From Canna indica (taxonomy: Eukaryota > Streptophyta > Magnoliopsida > Zingiberales > Cannaceae): a stretch of 64,000 bases of DNA. The translations under genes and the position numbers were made by a program. Under the pieces are notes generated by a model. The model was not told the DNA's origin. It saw only the letters and a list, made by a program, of their open reading frames with translations, and searched no databases. The DNA is taken from NCBI GenBank assembly GCA_034359265.1, contig CP136896.1:19251501-19315500 (forward strand). Direction: 5' to 3'. Below are positions 1 through 11,816 of this stretch, one piece after another (positions within the stretch are counted from its first letter, which is position 1; each line of letters starts with the position of its first letter).

Positions 1-690
1 GACTTTCGATCGCTGATCAACTGCCAGAGGCCAAAAATTGATAGTAGCCTCGCGGTCGATGGCCGGTCTCTTGGCTGGACGACCAGCCATCAACCAACGA
101 TCCATCGACGCTATAATTGTCAGTAAAAAAAATGCCCATCGAGCGATCTCCACTTGACACCCTTTTTCCTACAGCCTATAAAACCCCCTCTAGAACCTCT
201 CCTCAGCCATCACTGGTGCCCTATGTCCATATTGAGTTAATCTTTGCATCCCCAAGTTTCTATTGACCTAATATTTCATTCCTAGCCTCTTGATCCCTCA
301 TTCCAAAGTGCATCATCATTGGAGGGCTATTCAAGGTTGCTAGGCTCAAGAAGAGGTATTGTTCTTGTTGTGATAAGTTCTCTACTCTCTCTTCTTGTGT
401 TAAATGTGTTTTTGTTTTGTTTTATAATTGTATTCTTAAGTGTATAAGAAGACCTAGTGTTTGGTCTTGTAATTTGGTGGTTACCTTGGTGTAGAGGTAT
501 AAATCCACTTGTGTAAGCTAAGTTGGGAGTGTTCCTTAGGAATTGAGATGGGAAAGCTCACACGGTGTGAAGGTGGAGACTTTCGGGTGTGGAAGTACCT
601 TTGAAGTGAGTGTAGGATCTTTCCGGTGAAAAGTCCTCGTTTGTAAGCTACTCTTAACTTAACATACCGTTGAAAGACTCCCATAATCCC
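1..690 (+). repeat. LTR-like retrotransposon debris with a TATA box
   Basis: No coding potential is visible. A core-promoter-like CCTATAAAACCC lies near 175-186. The stretch at about 480-660 (a 'CCTTGGTGTAGAGGTATAAATC' type block followed by 'GGGTGTGGAAGTACC') aligns by eye with the reverse complement of the solo LTR at 47266-48102, including its relative position downstream of a TATA box. I therefore read this as the 3' part of a related LTR on the plus strand. No clean LTR terminus or target duplication is visible, and the left end is outside the window. Confidence 0.5.
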
Positions 691-699
691 TTATGAGTC

Positions 700-892
700 T
701 CCTTTGTCTAGAAAAGGGAAAAGAACACGAAGAGGCTCGTTTGATCCCGAGACAGTCCATCAAGATCTCAAAGCAGCGAACGAAAGCCCAGCTATTCGAA
801 TGCAACAGAGTTGGAGCGATGTTGACCAGATTCAACACCTCATGCTCAAAATCAGTGAACATCCCCGAGATCCTCAAAAAGCTAATATACAT
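700..892 (-). pseudogene. Fragment resembling plant 'gypsy-type transposase' N-terminal domain
   Basis: The minus-strand reading contains LVNIAPTLLHSNSWAFVRCF and ILMDCLGIK. This recalls the 'xxLAPxQLHPNSWxFxxxFxxLCxxLGIxP' core of the plant putative gypsy-type transposase domain (PF04195), often found near plant transposons. The fragment is about 60 residues, has no start and no downstream partner, and is cut at position 938 by the copia insertion. The match rests on pattern memory; a plus-strand reading of the same segment is also open, so confidence is limited. Confidence 0.35.
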
Positions 893-938
893 TGTAAATT
901 ACTGTCCAAACTTCAAAAGAATATGAGCATGCCCATAC

Positions 939-1418
939 TGTTAGAATATTTTTTAAATATTCTATATTTTCATTTTTCATATGTGGGCTACAATCAATTG
1001 TAATGTTTTGATTTAATAAAAGCGGGTTTGATCTTATGATTCATTATTGAGATGCCTGTTAGCTCATGTGATCTTGATCCATGTGATTCGAGCTTGAAAC
1101 ACTTAACCATGATTGGTGTGATTAATCAAGTGTAGGCCCGATTAATGAAGCCCGTGATGGACGGACCCATATAATCAGTTATAAATAGATGCTAGGTCCC
1201 CTCTATACACCGTGTGGAAAAACCCTAGCTCATAGTTGCTTTCCCCATCAAAAGCAGAGCATTTTGAGACGGTGTTGTGGGGGAAGACCCGGCTTTCCTT
1301 TGGAGATCCAGAAGTTTATTCCGCTGCAAATATGTCGTCATCAAGTAAGATCTTATCTTACTAATTTATTTATGATATTCTTATATTCATGAAATACTTG
1401 ATTAAAGATTTGTCTTCA
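939..1418 (+). repeat. 5' LTR of the copia element
   Basis: Starts TGTTAGAATATTTTTTAAAT and ends TCTTCA. It carries a likely promoter (ATAAATAGATGC near 1182-1193, the right LTR having ATAAATAGAGGC). It matches the LTR at 7933-8410 at about 97 percent by eye. Confidence 0.97.
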
Positions 1419-1420
1419 AT

Positions 1421-1432
1421 TGGTATCAGAGC
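1421..1432 (+). other. Primer binding site (initiator tRNA-Met type)
   Basis: TGGTATCAGAGC lies two bases after the 5' LTR. This is the standard plant copia primer site complementary to the 3' end of initiator methionine tRNA. Confidence 0.95.
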
Positions 1433-1716
1433 ATCTTTTTCATGAATTTAAGAATTCGTTTATGATAATTATGGGATGATTTTAATACGATGAATAATCT
1501 ATTTAAATTTTGATTCATCATTTTTTATATTAAAATCAATTTTTCTGTTTGGATTAATTTATTATCCTCTGGATATTATATATTTTTGATGAATCATGTT
1601 TTTATCCGTTGGTTCTCTCCCTGCTGTATAATTTTATTTGGAGTGGATCTTATAAGGTAAAACAATGATATGATTTTGATTATGTACCTTAGTATATATA
1701 AAAATAAAATAAAATC

Positions 1717-2060
1717 GCCGCAGCAGCCTTTTTCCGCCTCGGCGACCGCGCCGTGCAAGGCGAGCGAGCGCATCGCTCGCGTCCTGGGCACGCTCGCCAT
1801 CTCGTGAGCGGCGTGCTCATCGAGGCCTGCTGTCGTCACCGCATCAGCAGTGCGCTCGATGAGGCCAGAGGGCGGCGCTCACGTCTGCTGTGCCCTAACA
1901 GGCACGCGAGCAACGCCCGACTGCCTACAAGCGGCGCCCGCATCCGTGTGCCCGATCCGCAGTGCTCGACGAGGCTGGCGAGCGACGCCCGACTGACCGC
2001 AGGTGGCGCTCAATCCGCTACGGTCGGCTGGGTCGCTGGGCTGGGCTGCTGAGCCTAGCA
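1717..2060 (+). repeat. GC-rich island in the copia leader with internal repeats
   Basis: A sharply bounded GC-rich block sits inside otherwise AT-rich leader DNA. Segments near 1848 and 1960 repeat (CAGTGCTCGAYGAGGC) with a spacing of about 112 bp, followed by related 'CGAGCRACGCCCGACTG' pieces. An open frame runs through it on both strands, as expected of GC-rich DNA, but neither translation resembles a known protein. It may be captured host sequence or an expanded repeat in the untranslated leader. Confidence 0.7.
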
Positions 2061-2306
2061 CTGCAGACCCAGTGCAAACAAATTATATATAAAAAAAAAG
2101 GTTACTGATTTGGGCCAAATTTTTAGGCCCAAATTATTTGTTTATTTTATTTTGATTTACAGCAAATAAAAATAATAATATTTTTGAAAAATCTGCCTAA
2201 TAAAATTTTAGACCAGAATTATTTATTCTGCATATATTTGGATTTTTCATGCTGTAATGATTCAAAATTTGAACATTATGAATGTCAATACATAGATTTG
2301 TTCATG

Positions 2307-2500
2307 CTTCAATTGACTTGATTAATGAATTATTGTTGCAATTAAATTGCTATGATTTGACTATAATTCATGTTATAATTTTATACATGTCAATTTATAA
2401 ATTATTGTAATAGATCTAATTATACTTCAATTGACTTGATTTATGAATTATTGTTGCAATTAAATTGCTATGATTTGACTATAATTCATGTTATATTTTT
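2307..2500 (+). repeat. Two-copy tandem repeat, about 118-bp period, in copia leader
   Basis: CTTCAATTGACTTGAT begins at 2307 and again at 2425. The following 70 or so bases (…ATTGCTATGATTTGACTATA…) are nearly identical. Non-coding leader sequence. Confidence 0.8.
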
Positions 2501-3147
2501 GCATAATTACTTATTTTATTTATGCAAATTTCATACATGATAATTTATTATTGTAAATTATGTTATCTTTTATAAAACCTCAAACCTAATATTATGACAA
2601 TTAGGTGTAGAGATTGACATAATTTATAAATAAATATAAATAATTTAGGAAATGCTTAAAAATGGAGATTCATAACAGTTGAGGTATTTTTATTTCATAC
2701 CAATTTTTGCACTATATTATGAATTGAAATAATTTAAAGGGCATAATATTGATTCCTGATGAGTTTTTTCACTAGTTATTATTTGTAATTACCACCAAAG
2801 TGGGATTACTTATAATGAGTGGTGTATTTTCTCATCATATGAGGAATACTGAAGATTAATTCATTCAATAGTTTTTCCCAAAGGATGATTATTGAGTGTT
2901 TTAATTGGAGGTATTATTAAATGGAGTTATTAGGATGTGCATTGGTCTAGAGATCTGTCTGCCCAAAGGTGATAGATTTTGAAAATCAGTGTATTCTCAT
3001 ACTTTAACTCATTGAGGCTTTATTTTGTGATTGCATGTTCTGCCCAAAGGTGAATATGTAATATTTGGTTAGCCTCAATTTCAATTATATTCCATGCCCT
3101 ATAATTTAATCTAATGTATTTCAATTCTTGTCACAGTTACTTTTAGT

Positions 3148-3846
3148 ATGAACAACTGCAATGCCTCTATTGATATGTTGACTGGTTCAAACTTTAAGAA
3201 GTGGAAACACGACATAGAATTCTCTCTAGGCATGGCTGATCTTGACATGGCTATTCATGAAGACAAGCCGGTGATTCCTGAAGATCAAACCGCCACTCCT
3301 GATCAAAAAGACCTATTAGCTAAGTGGGAGAGATCCAACAGATTAAGCTTGCTTGCCATTAAAAGGACTGTTCCTAAACATTTAATGAATGGATTGTCTG
3401 ATACTTCAAATGCCAAAGAGTTTCTTAATTCTATTGGGAAAAGATTTCAAGTGGTTGATAATGCTGAGACTGCATATCTAATGAAAGAATTGACGACTAT
3501 GGTTTATGATAACTCTGGGGGTGTAAGAGAGTTCATTCTGAAAATGGTTATGCTTCAAACCCAGCTTAAAGCCTTGAAAGTTGAACTAGATGACTCCCTC
3601 TTTCTTGTTCCTCATGCCCTAAATTCCCTTCCTGCTGAGTTCAGTCAAATTAAGATTGCCTATATTACCCAGAATGAAAAATGGACTCTGAATGATCACA
3701 TCACTAAATGTGTTGCTGAGGAAGAAAAACTTAAGAAAGAAAAGAGTGATCTATCCCTTCTAACTGTTCATCCCAAACCCCATTCTGGCAAGCCTCATAA
3801 GAAATTTAAGCATTTCTCACCTGCTGCTCCGAAGAAATCTCATTAA
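3148..3846 (+). pseudogene. gag: copia gag (capsid) ending at a premature TAA
   Basis: The frame of 232 codons starts at ATG 3148 and shows the copia gag (UBN2-like) pattern: an N-terminal LTGSNFKKWKHDIEFSLG, then WERSNRLSLLAIK, DNAETAYLMKELTTM and a central LNSLPAEF, with a basic Lys/His/Pro-rich tail. It would form the virus-like particle shell. A TAA at 3844-3846 ends it just before the zinc knuckle. The frame stays open beyond the stop and runs straight into the zinc knuckle and protease at 3847 onward. The stop is thus most simply a disabling mutation in a single gag-pol frame. Programmed readthrough is possible but the context (TAA-GGA) does not match well-known readthrough sites. Confidence 0.93.
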
Positions 3847-5763
3847 GGACAAGGTAGTGGTCAGTATAACCCCAATGAAGGTCCTAAACCTGCCCCTACT
3901 AAGAAATCTGTCAGATGCCTCTTTTGCAAAAAGAAAGGACACAAAAGGTTTGAATGTACAAAGTTTAAGGCCTGGTTAGAAAAGAAGCAAAAAGCTGGAG
4001 GTAACCCCTTAGCCCTTGTTTGTTTTGAATCTAATCTAGTTGATGTCCCTATTAATTCTTGGTGGTTTGATAGCGGGTCCACAACCCATGTTGCTATTTC
4101 TATGCAGGTTTTTGCAAACCTGAGGAAACCAAGTCTGAGGCAAAGCAAACTGAGAGTAGGAAATGATCTTGAAGTGTCTGTGGAGTCTGTAGGAGATGTT
4201 AGATTGTTTTTAGAGTCAGGATTTGAACTTGTTCTGAAGGACACCTTATATGTACCTTCATTTAGGAGAAATTTGATTTCTGTTTCTTGTTTAGATAAAC
4301 TTGGATTTCATTTTAGTTTTGGAAATGACAATATGAATATTATATTGAATTCTCAATTTATTGGAAGTGGATCTTTGTTTAATGGTTTATATATGTTGTC
4401 CTTAGCTCCTGATTGTCCATCTACATCTCTAAACATTGAAAACAAAATTGCTAAAAGATCAAGGATCAAAGATAAATCTTTTCTTTTATGGCATAAGCGC
4501 TTAGGTCACATCTCTAAAGAAAGGATTGAAAGACTTGTTAAAATTGACATTTCGCCTATCTTAGATTTTGGAGATATGGGGACTTGTGTTGATTGTATTA
4601 GAGGTAAATTGACCAAAACCAAGAAAAAGAGTGCTTCTAGAAGTTCAAGTCTATTGGAAATCATTCATACAGATATTAGTGGACCTTACTCTCCTACTAT
4701 TTGTGGTCATAAATACTTTATCACTTTTATTGATGACTTTTCTCGATATGGCTATATTTATTTGATTAAAGAAAAGTCTGAAGCGCTTGAAAAATTCAAA
4801 GTGTTTAAGACCGAAGTTGAAAAGCAATTGGGAACAATCATCAAGATAGTGAGATCTGATCGTGGGGGAGAGTATTATGGTAGACATGGTGTTGCTTGTC
4901 AACATGTAGGACCTTTTGCTTCATACTTGCAAGAATGTAGCATTGTTCCTCAATATACCATGTCAGGTAGTCCTGAACAAAATGGTGTAGCTGAAAGGCG
5001 TAACCACACTCTTAAGGATATGATGAGGAGCATGATGAGCAAGTCGAATTTGCCAGAATTTCTGTGGGGCGAAGCCATTAAAACCTCTCTCTATATTCTT
5101 AACCGTGTCCCTAGTAAATCTGTTCCCAAAACCCCTTTTGAACTGTGGACATGTAGAAAATCTAGTTTAAATCATTTTCGGGTCTGGGGATGTCCTGCTG
5201 AAGTGAGAATCTATAATCCCTCTGAGAAAAAGCTTGATTCTAGAACCATTCATTGTTTTTTCATTGGATATTCAGATCATTCAAAAGGCTACCGTTTCTA
5301 TTGTCCAAGCAGATGCACTAAAATTGTGGAGTCTTTGACAGCGAAGTTTTTAGAACTTGATGTAGCTGAGCTTGATTCTCTTCATTCTGAACCTGTCACT
5401 AATGTATCAGTACCTCTTCCTTTTATCAATGATCATAGGTCACTTGTTCCAAGTGATTCTGTTGCTAGTCATGATGATAATATTTCTCATTCCCCTGTTC
5501 CTTCGGACAGTCCTTTAGCTGTTAATCCGCTTAATCCTATTATTGATCCATTTCCTACTGAACCTGCTTTACCTGTGCCAGTGAGAAGATCTACTAGAGA
5601 AAGGCGATCTGCAATCCCTGATGATTATTTGGTATATCTTAATGAAAATGATTATGATGTTGGGGATGTCCTTGATCCTAGTGACTATAATCAAGCCATT
5701 TCTTGTGCACAGTCAGATAAATGGATATGTGCTATGAATGAGGAAATGCTTTCTATGGCTATA
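3847..5763 (+). pseudogene. pol: copia pol, first part: zinc knuckle, protease, integrase
   Basis: Same frame as gag. In order: zinc knuckle [14 protein letters not shown] (CX2CX4HX4C, about 3917-3958); retropepsin motif [12 protein letters not shown] (near 4066); integrase HHCC region (HKRLGH with CVDCIRGK, near 4490-4600); integrase core with the three acidic residues in [20 protein letters not shown] and [11 protein letters not shown]. The integrase would insert the cDNA and the protease would cut the polyprotein. The frame then fails: near 5757-5763, one base is missing in a run reading GGCTATAATAATG. The reverse transcriptase therefore continues in another frame, and the nominal reading past this point to 5979 is nonsense. 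Confidence 0.94.
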
Positions 5764-7256
5764 ATAATGTTTGGGATTTGGTTGAATTACCTGAAAACTA
5801 TAGACCTATTGGTTGTAAGTGGATTTTTAAAACCAAGAAGGACTCCAAAGGTAATGTTGAGAGGTTCAAAGCCCGACTTGTTGCAAAGGGTTTTACCCAG
5901 AAAGAGGGCATTGACTACAATGAAACTTTCTCACCTGTTTCCTCTAAAGATTCTTTCAGAATTATTATGGCCCTTGTAGCTAATTTTGATTTAGAGTTAC
6001 ATCATATGGATGTCAAAACAACATTTTTAAATGGTGATCTCTATGAAGAGGTTTATATGAAACAACCTGGAGGTTATCAAAAAATTGGCAGTGAGCATTT
6101 GGTATGCAAATTGAGGAAGTCCATTTATGGTTTGAAACAGGCTTCTAGACAGTGGTATTTAAAATTTGACATGATTGTGGCTTCCATGAGTTTTGAGGAA
6201 AATAAAGTTGATCATTGCATATATATCAAGGTCAGTGGGAGCAAAATAATTTTTCTCATATTATATGTGGATGACATTTTGCTGGCTTCAAATGATCTTG
6301 CTCTCCTTCATGAAACTAAACTCATGTTGACTAAATCTTTCGATCTGAAGGATCTTGGTGAAGCTTCTTTTGTACTGGGAATTGAAATCCATAGGAATAG
6401 ATCTCGTTGTTTGCTTGGATTATCTCAAAAAGCTTATGTTAATCGAATTTTGGAAAGGTTCAACATGTTAGATTGCAAGCCTGGTGATGTACCTGTCATT
6501 AAAGGCGATAAATTTAGCAAAAATCAATGTCCTAAAAATGCATTAGAGAATGGTCAAATGAATGACAAGCCATTTGATAGTGCACTGGGGAGCCTGATGT
6601 ATGCACAGGTTTGCACTAGACCGGACATTGCTTTTATTGTTGGAGTCTTGGGCAGATATCAGTCAAATCCTGGTTATGATCATTGGGTAGTAGCTAAGAA
6701 AGTTATGAGATACCTGCAGAGGACTAAAGAACACATGCTTGTGTATAAAAGAGTAGAAAATTTAGAGATTGTAGGCTATTCTGACTCAGATCTCGCTGGG
6801 TGCCTTGATGACATAAAATCTACATCTGGATATATTTTCATGTTAGCTGGTGGAGCCATCTCTTGGAAAAGTAAGAAGCAGACTCTAGTTGCTTCTTTCA
6901 CTATGCAAGCAGAATTTGTTGCCTGTTATGCTGCAGCTTCTCAAGCTGTCTGGCTTAAGAATCTTATTTCTGGGCTTCGTCTTGTTGATTCTATTTCTAG
7001 GCCTCTTACTATTTATTGTGATAACAGTGCTGCTGTGTTCTTCACGAAGAACAATAAAACCTCTAGTGGCTCCAAATATTTAGAGTTGAAATATTTGACT
7101 GTTAGATATCTTGTAAAGAAAGGAGATATTTTAGTTGAACACATAGAGACAAATTTGATGTTTGCTGATCCCTTAACCAAGGGACTCAGACCCATAGTCT
7201 TTAAAAGACATGTTGAAAATATGGGCATTCTGAGTTCTTTTGATGTGCTTGGTTAA
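5764..7256 (+). pseudogene. pol: copia pol, second part: reverse transcriptase and RNase H
   Basis: An uninterrupted frame in phase 3 follows the one-base deletion. RVT_2 features are clear: [34 protein letters not shown], the YVDDILLAS catalytic box, LGIEIHRNRS, and the RNase H signatures SDSDLAGCLDDIKSTSGY, SWKSKKQ and YCDNSAAV. The fold copies genomic RNA into DNA and removes the RNA strand. The end (ADPLTKGL … HVENMGIL) is the usual copia pol terminus. The domain itself looks intact, so damage to the element is limited to the gag stop and the 5760 frameshift. Confidence 0.95.
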
Positions 7257-7920
7257 TGGGAGTTATTTTTCCTTTTGTTTTGAGCACTTTGATACATGAT
7301 TGTTAGGTTTATGTTACCGCATGTTCAATAATAAACTCTTTTTTCTTTGAGATCATATTGTCATATTTAATATATATGTTCAATAATTATTTAATACTCG
7401 GTATCATTTGAATCAGAATGTCTCTTGATTGATACCATATTTAAGTCTAGAGACATCATGTTTGTTGTTTAAAGGCTCGGTTTCATGTGAATCATGTTGC
7501 CCATTGATTGATGCCAATTTTGAGTCTAGGGACTTGATGGTTTTTTAAAAACCATACGCTTTCTCCTGCCGAAAGGTATATCTAGAAGAGAAAGTATGAT
7601 GACTGACAATGAAAATAACACTGTTCTTATTGTATCATTTTGAGTGTTATTTTCATGCTACACTCCACACCAATGACAATTGTCAGCAATATCAGTGGTA
7701 TTCGTGACCATGAAAAGTCTTATGTCTAATATTGTCATGATGGCTGCCATGATTCGATATCATTGGTTGTTGATATGAGTCATAATAAGTGTTGCATTTT
7801 GGATCATTTTTATTTTATTTATTTATTTTGTGGCCACATTTTTTGAAATATGTGATTAAACCCGAGTGTTGTTTTTTAAATTTATTTTTTCAAAAATAAA
7901 ATTTTACAATTGATCTTGCC

Positions 7921-7932
7921 CAAGTGGGAGAA
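7921..7932 (+). other. Polypurine tract of the copia element
   Basis: CAAGTGGGAGAA abuts the 3' LTR. This is the typical copia plus-strand primer. Confidence 0.9.
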
Positions 7933-8410
7933 TGTTAGAATATTTTTTAAATATTCTATATTTTCATTTTTCATATGTGGGCTACAATCAATTGTAATAT
8001 TTTGATTTAATAAAAGCGGGTTTGATCTTATGATCCATTATTGAGATGCCTGTTAGCTCATGTGATCTTGATCCATGTGATTCGAGCTTGAAATACTTAA
8101 CCATGATTTGTGTGATTAATCAAGTGTAGGCCCGATTAATGAAGCCCGTGATGGACGGGCCCATATAATCAGTTATAAATAGAGGCTAGGTCCCCTCTAT
8201 ACACCGTGTGGAAAAATCCTAACTCATAGTTGCTTTCCCCATCAAAAACAGAGCATTTTGAGACGGTGTTGTGGAGGAAGACCCGGCTTTCCTTTGGAGA
8301 TCCAGAAGTTTATTCCGCTGCAAATATGTCGTCATCAAGTAAGATCTTATCTTACTAATTTATTTATGATATTCTTATTCATGAAATACTTGATTAAATA
8401 TTTATCTTCA
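7933..8410 (+). repeat. 3' LTR of the copia element
   Basis: 478 bp, TG…CA, nearly identical to 939-1418. It lacks 2 bp of a TA-rich run present in the 5' LTR. CATAC follows immediately. Confidence 0.97.
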
Positions 8411-8415
8411 CATAC

Positions 8416-9693
8416 TACTCCTTTGAGAACAATATCTGTTAGTCTGATAGACAGCTCTAGGACAATTGATTAGGAAGATCCTCTTGGTTAAAGTAATGTA
8501 TTATCACACCTTGGTCTCTCCCGGAATGGGGACCACTTTACAAACCTGTCGAAATATCAAAACAGTGGTTATTCCATCAATTACTAACAATTTTTTTAAC
8601 AGCTTAAGCACAAGAATATTATGAAGTTTCTATGTTCTACACAAATGCAAGATGTAATTGGATATTGAATAGATATTACCATGCTTTTGTAAGATCTAGA
8701 TGCATGTTTTTTCTTTAACACATCATTCAAATCATCAGCATAAAGGTAAGGAAGGATAAGTGGGTATTCCTGAAAAGTTTCAGGACAGGAGAAAAACAAT
8801 CAGTGTATGCTTTCAACATAGGCTGTAGCAAAATTTTACCATAATTACAACAATAATCCTTTAGACATATTCTATGTTTAACATGTAATCCTTCAGACAG
8901 ATTCTCAGGTTACACTAGTTTAGTTATCTTGAAACTTAAATAGACATATTGTGTGATGCTTGATCACACTTGTAATTTCAGTATAGTAAGCTAATTCATG
9001 CTTTGCTCAACATTTATATTCATATTTGATCACAATTTATATGCAATGAGATTGTAAATATGTCATCTGGATTATTTCATAATAGCAAAAAAAATAAGTG
9101 GAAACGTGGAATCCTCGTCAAAATACAATTGTAAATGGCCAAGAGAACAATTGAAGCAAGTGAATTGCATCAAGTAAGATCTTTAAGTTAATTTTTATCG
9201 ACTAAAGGAACGAGAAAGAGGAGAATAGTAGGCTTAAAATGGAAAAAAAGATCAATTGTAATTTTGAAGCACTTGTCTAAGCAGTTGACCATGCACATCG
9301 AACATGATGATTTTTTTTTCATGAGAGAGGTTAGAGGCTTGAGACAACTTGTTCCCCATCGCATATGGCAGAAAAATTATGATATGGATATATCATAAGC
9401 ATCCATACATGATAGGTCCTATACAAAATAATCATACTGTTCACTACAATCTAAGAAATTCATGCATAAATTGATGCTAATTTAGTTAGAGGTTTTTTAA
9501 TTAGACTCTGCAAGCATCAAAAGAAATGTAGATAAAGAAACAAATGTTTTTTAATTAGACTTTGTAAGCATCAAAAGAAAGGTAGATAAAGAAACAGATT
9601 CATTCAAGTACCATAACTAATGAGTATGCCTAGGGCGTGCAAAAGAAACATCCAGAGGGGACTAAGAAATTCTCAAGTATTAAAAAATAAAGG
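8416..9693. other. Unassigned AT-rich stretch; one exon-like open segment
   Basis: No element ends or clear gene are visible. On the minus strand 8769-8680 is a 90-bp open block with a pyrimidine-rich AG acceptor before it and GT after it. It reads [20 protein letters not shown] and ten more residues in phase 0. I do not recognise the peptide, and no neighbouring exon is evident. It could be a relic host exon or chance. Confidence 0.3.
9492..9599 (+). repeat. Two-copy 54-bp tandem duplication
   Basis: GTTTTTTAATTAGACTYTG starts at 9492 and at 9546. The two 54-bp units differ at only a few positions. Non-coding. Confidence 0.85.
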
Positions 9694-10007
9694 TAAGGGC
9701 GCGTTTGTTTACGAAAATTTAGAAGCAATTTTTGTTTCGTAAAAATTGAAATAAATTTTCGAGTTTCAAGTTTTTGGTTTTGATTTTTGTGTTTGGTGAA
9801 AACATATTTGTTTGACATATCTTATTTTCATATTTCGCGAAACGAAAACAACGAAAACTCGTTTGTTGTGTGTTATTTTCGATGACTATTTTCAAGACGA
9901 AAATTGAAACTGCTTGTTTATCAAATATAGTATCTGTTTTCAAATTTTACTTGGAATTTTTTAACTCGAACTTTAAAAATATGTTTAGTAATATTAATTA
10001 TGTTAAT

Positions 10008-10205
10008 TAGTAAATAAATATTATTTTATTAATTAATATAAATATAAAAATATAAAAATATGTTATTTTTATTTTTTAATTTAAAAAATATTACTATACT
10101 AAAAATAAAAAATAATATAAATATAAAATTATTATTATTTAGTAAATAAATATTATTTTATTAATTAATATAAATATAAAAATATAAAAATATAAAAATA
10201 TGTTC
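10008..10205 (+). repeat. AT-rich duplication inside the Harbinger element
   Basis: A block beginning GTAAATAAATATTATTTTAT occurs at about 10010 and again at about 10141, each followed by ATATAAAAATATAAAAATAT runs. The second copy has an extra AT-rich unit. The rest of 9697-11816 is non-coding, with short repeats of an 'AATAAAATCAGCACAACCAC' unit near 11010-11090. Confidence 0.7.
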
Positions 10206-11816
10206 TATTATTCTAACATGAACAATGAGATCTTGTTAATCATGTTTTTAAGTCCTTTACTACTTATTTCCTTCTGGACTAGTATACCTAATTTTCCTAT
10301 TTACCTTCTATTTATGTAGATTGAGAAGAATATATTAAATGAAAAATTCAACGCTGTTACTGTTTATTTCACTAGTACAACTTGAGAGCAGCTGCTCCTG
10401 AAGTGCTATTTATACGTTACAGAGTTGCTTTGAAGACTTGCTGAGTTTTGTAGATTAACGTTGTTAACTACAGAGTTGTTTGAGAAACTATTTACACATC
10501 ATGATATTTTTTGAACAAAATAAGTAACCAAATAAATTTAAGGTCGACACTTATGATATAAGTGAAAGACAATGTAAACTTTAAATTCCACGATATAACT
10601 CACAATTGCTCCAAATCTTCAACATAATCTTTAGGTTGCTTATACTGACCCATTGATAAATTTTAGAATTTTTTTTATGTGTATAAAAATATACAAATGT
10701 ACAACAAAAATTAAAAATAAACTTATGTAATGAATTTAAATACATCCAATTGAATTCTAATCCGGTAAATTCAAATATTTTTGGTAGCACAAGTAAACCT
10801 CAGCTCGCTCGAAAATAGACGGCTCGATTCCACCACCTCCGGCAGCACCGAGTTGGAGAAGAAGATGAATGATTGATATAAATGCGTATTTGGCATCAGA
10901 ATTATATAAATGTAGGACTATAAAGGAAAATATGTATCACCATTAGTTGGTGATCGCCTCCAATTCATAGTCCACCAAAAATAGGTTTGTTCATTATTTA
11001 ATAACCACACAATTATAAAATCAGTACAACCACACAAGAATAAAATCAACACAACCACGCAAGGATAAAATCAGCACAACCACGCAATAACATCAAAATC
11101 CTAGATCAAAAAATAAATAATATAATAATGAGCAATATTATTTTACGACTTTAGGAGGAAAGTGCGCATAACCATTAATTGGTTATTGCCTCCAATTCCT
11201 CACCGATGAAAATAAATTAAAATATATAAAATAACAGCACAACAGCCTATAATTACGGCATCACAGTAGCAATATATCCAAAATATGATATCATCACAGC
11301 ATATATACACCCAGCAGCAATATATCAAAAAACACCATCAAAATAGTATCTTACTTACACAAAAATATAATATCAATAACAATAAGTACTAGTAACCCCT
11401 TGAATCCCATATCAATGAGCTTATCAATTTTGGCCTCTAATTGATGAAACAGTTGATGGAAGCTTTGGTTCACTTCTTCTTCCCCGTCGCGTATGGTTGA
11501 TGCAATGGGAGTGATCCATTAAAAGAATCCATAACCTTTGGGGCTTGAAGAGCAAGCCGTAAATAAACGGCCAGGATTCTTTGAAGTTTCACTTATTCGT
11601 ACTACAGCTTTTATACCACAATAACATATTTTGTTCTGGTATCGTAAATATATTGTATTTTCATTTATGCGACTTGACGAAGCTGTCATATTATTTTGTT
11701 ATGATATCGCAAGTATGTTAGTATATTATTGGTACTATGCACTAACAAAACTAATAAATTCAACGTATCATGAAAATAACATCATTGTATCTATTAACAA
11801 TAAAAATGAAAATACA

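Larger units (their letters stand above)
939..8410 (+). mobile_element. Complete Ty1/copia LTR retrotransposon (7,472 bp)
   Basis: A perfect 5-bp target duplication CATAC flanks it (934-938 and 8411-8415). Two LTRs of 480 and 478 bp begin TG and end CA, with a tRNA-iMet-type primer binding site after the first and a polypurine tract before the second. Between them lie gag, zinc knuckle, protease, integrase, reverse transcriptase and RNase H in copia order. By eye the LTRs differ by about a dozen substitutions and one 2-bp indel, so the insertion is fairly recent. The element is not autonomous as read: gag-pol has one stop (3844-3846) and one frameshift (about 5760). The leader between LTR and gag is long (about 1.7 kb) and includes a GC-rich island. 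Confidence 0.97.

Noticed and set aside
1421..1432. tRNA gene from the TGGTATCAGAGC match
   Set aside because: It is a 12-base primer binding site; no cloverleaf surrounds it. No tRNA or rRNA gene was seen in the window.
1753..2061. Open frames on both strands in the GC-rich copia island
   Set aside because: Both strands are open because of GC bias and repeats; no domain or start context supports a gene.
9719..9943. Possible small genes at the left end of the Harbinger element
   Set aside because: They read through TIR and subterminal repeats and have no support.
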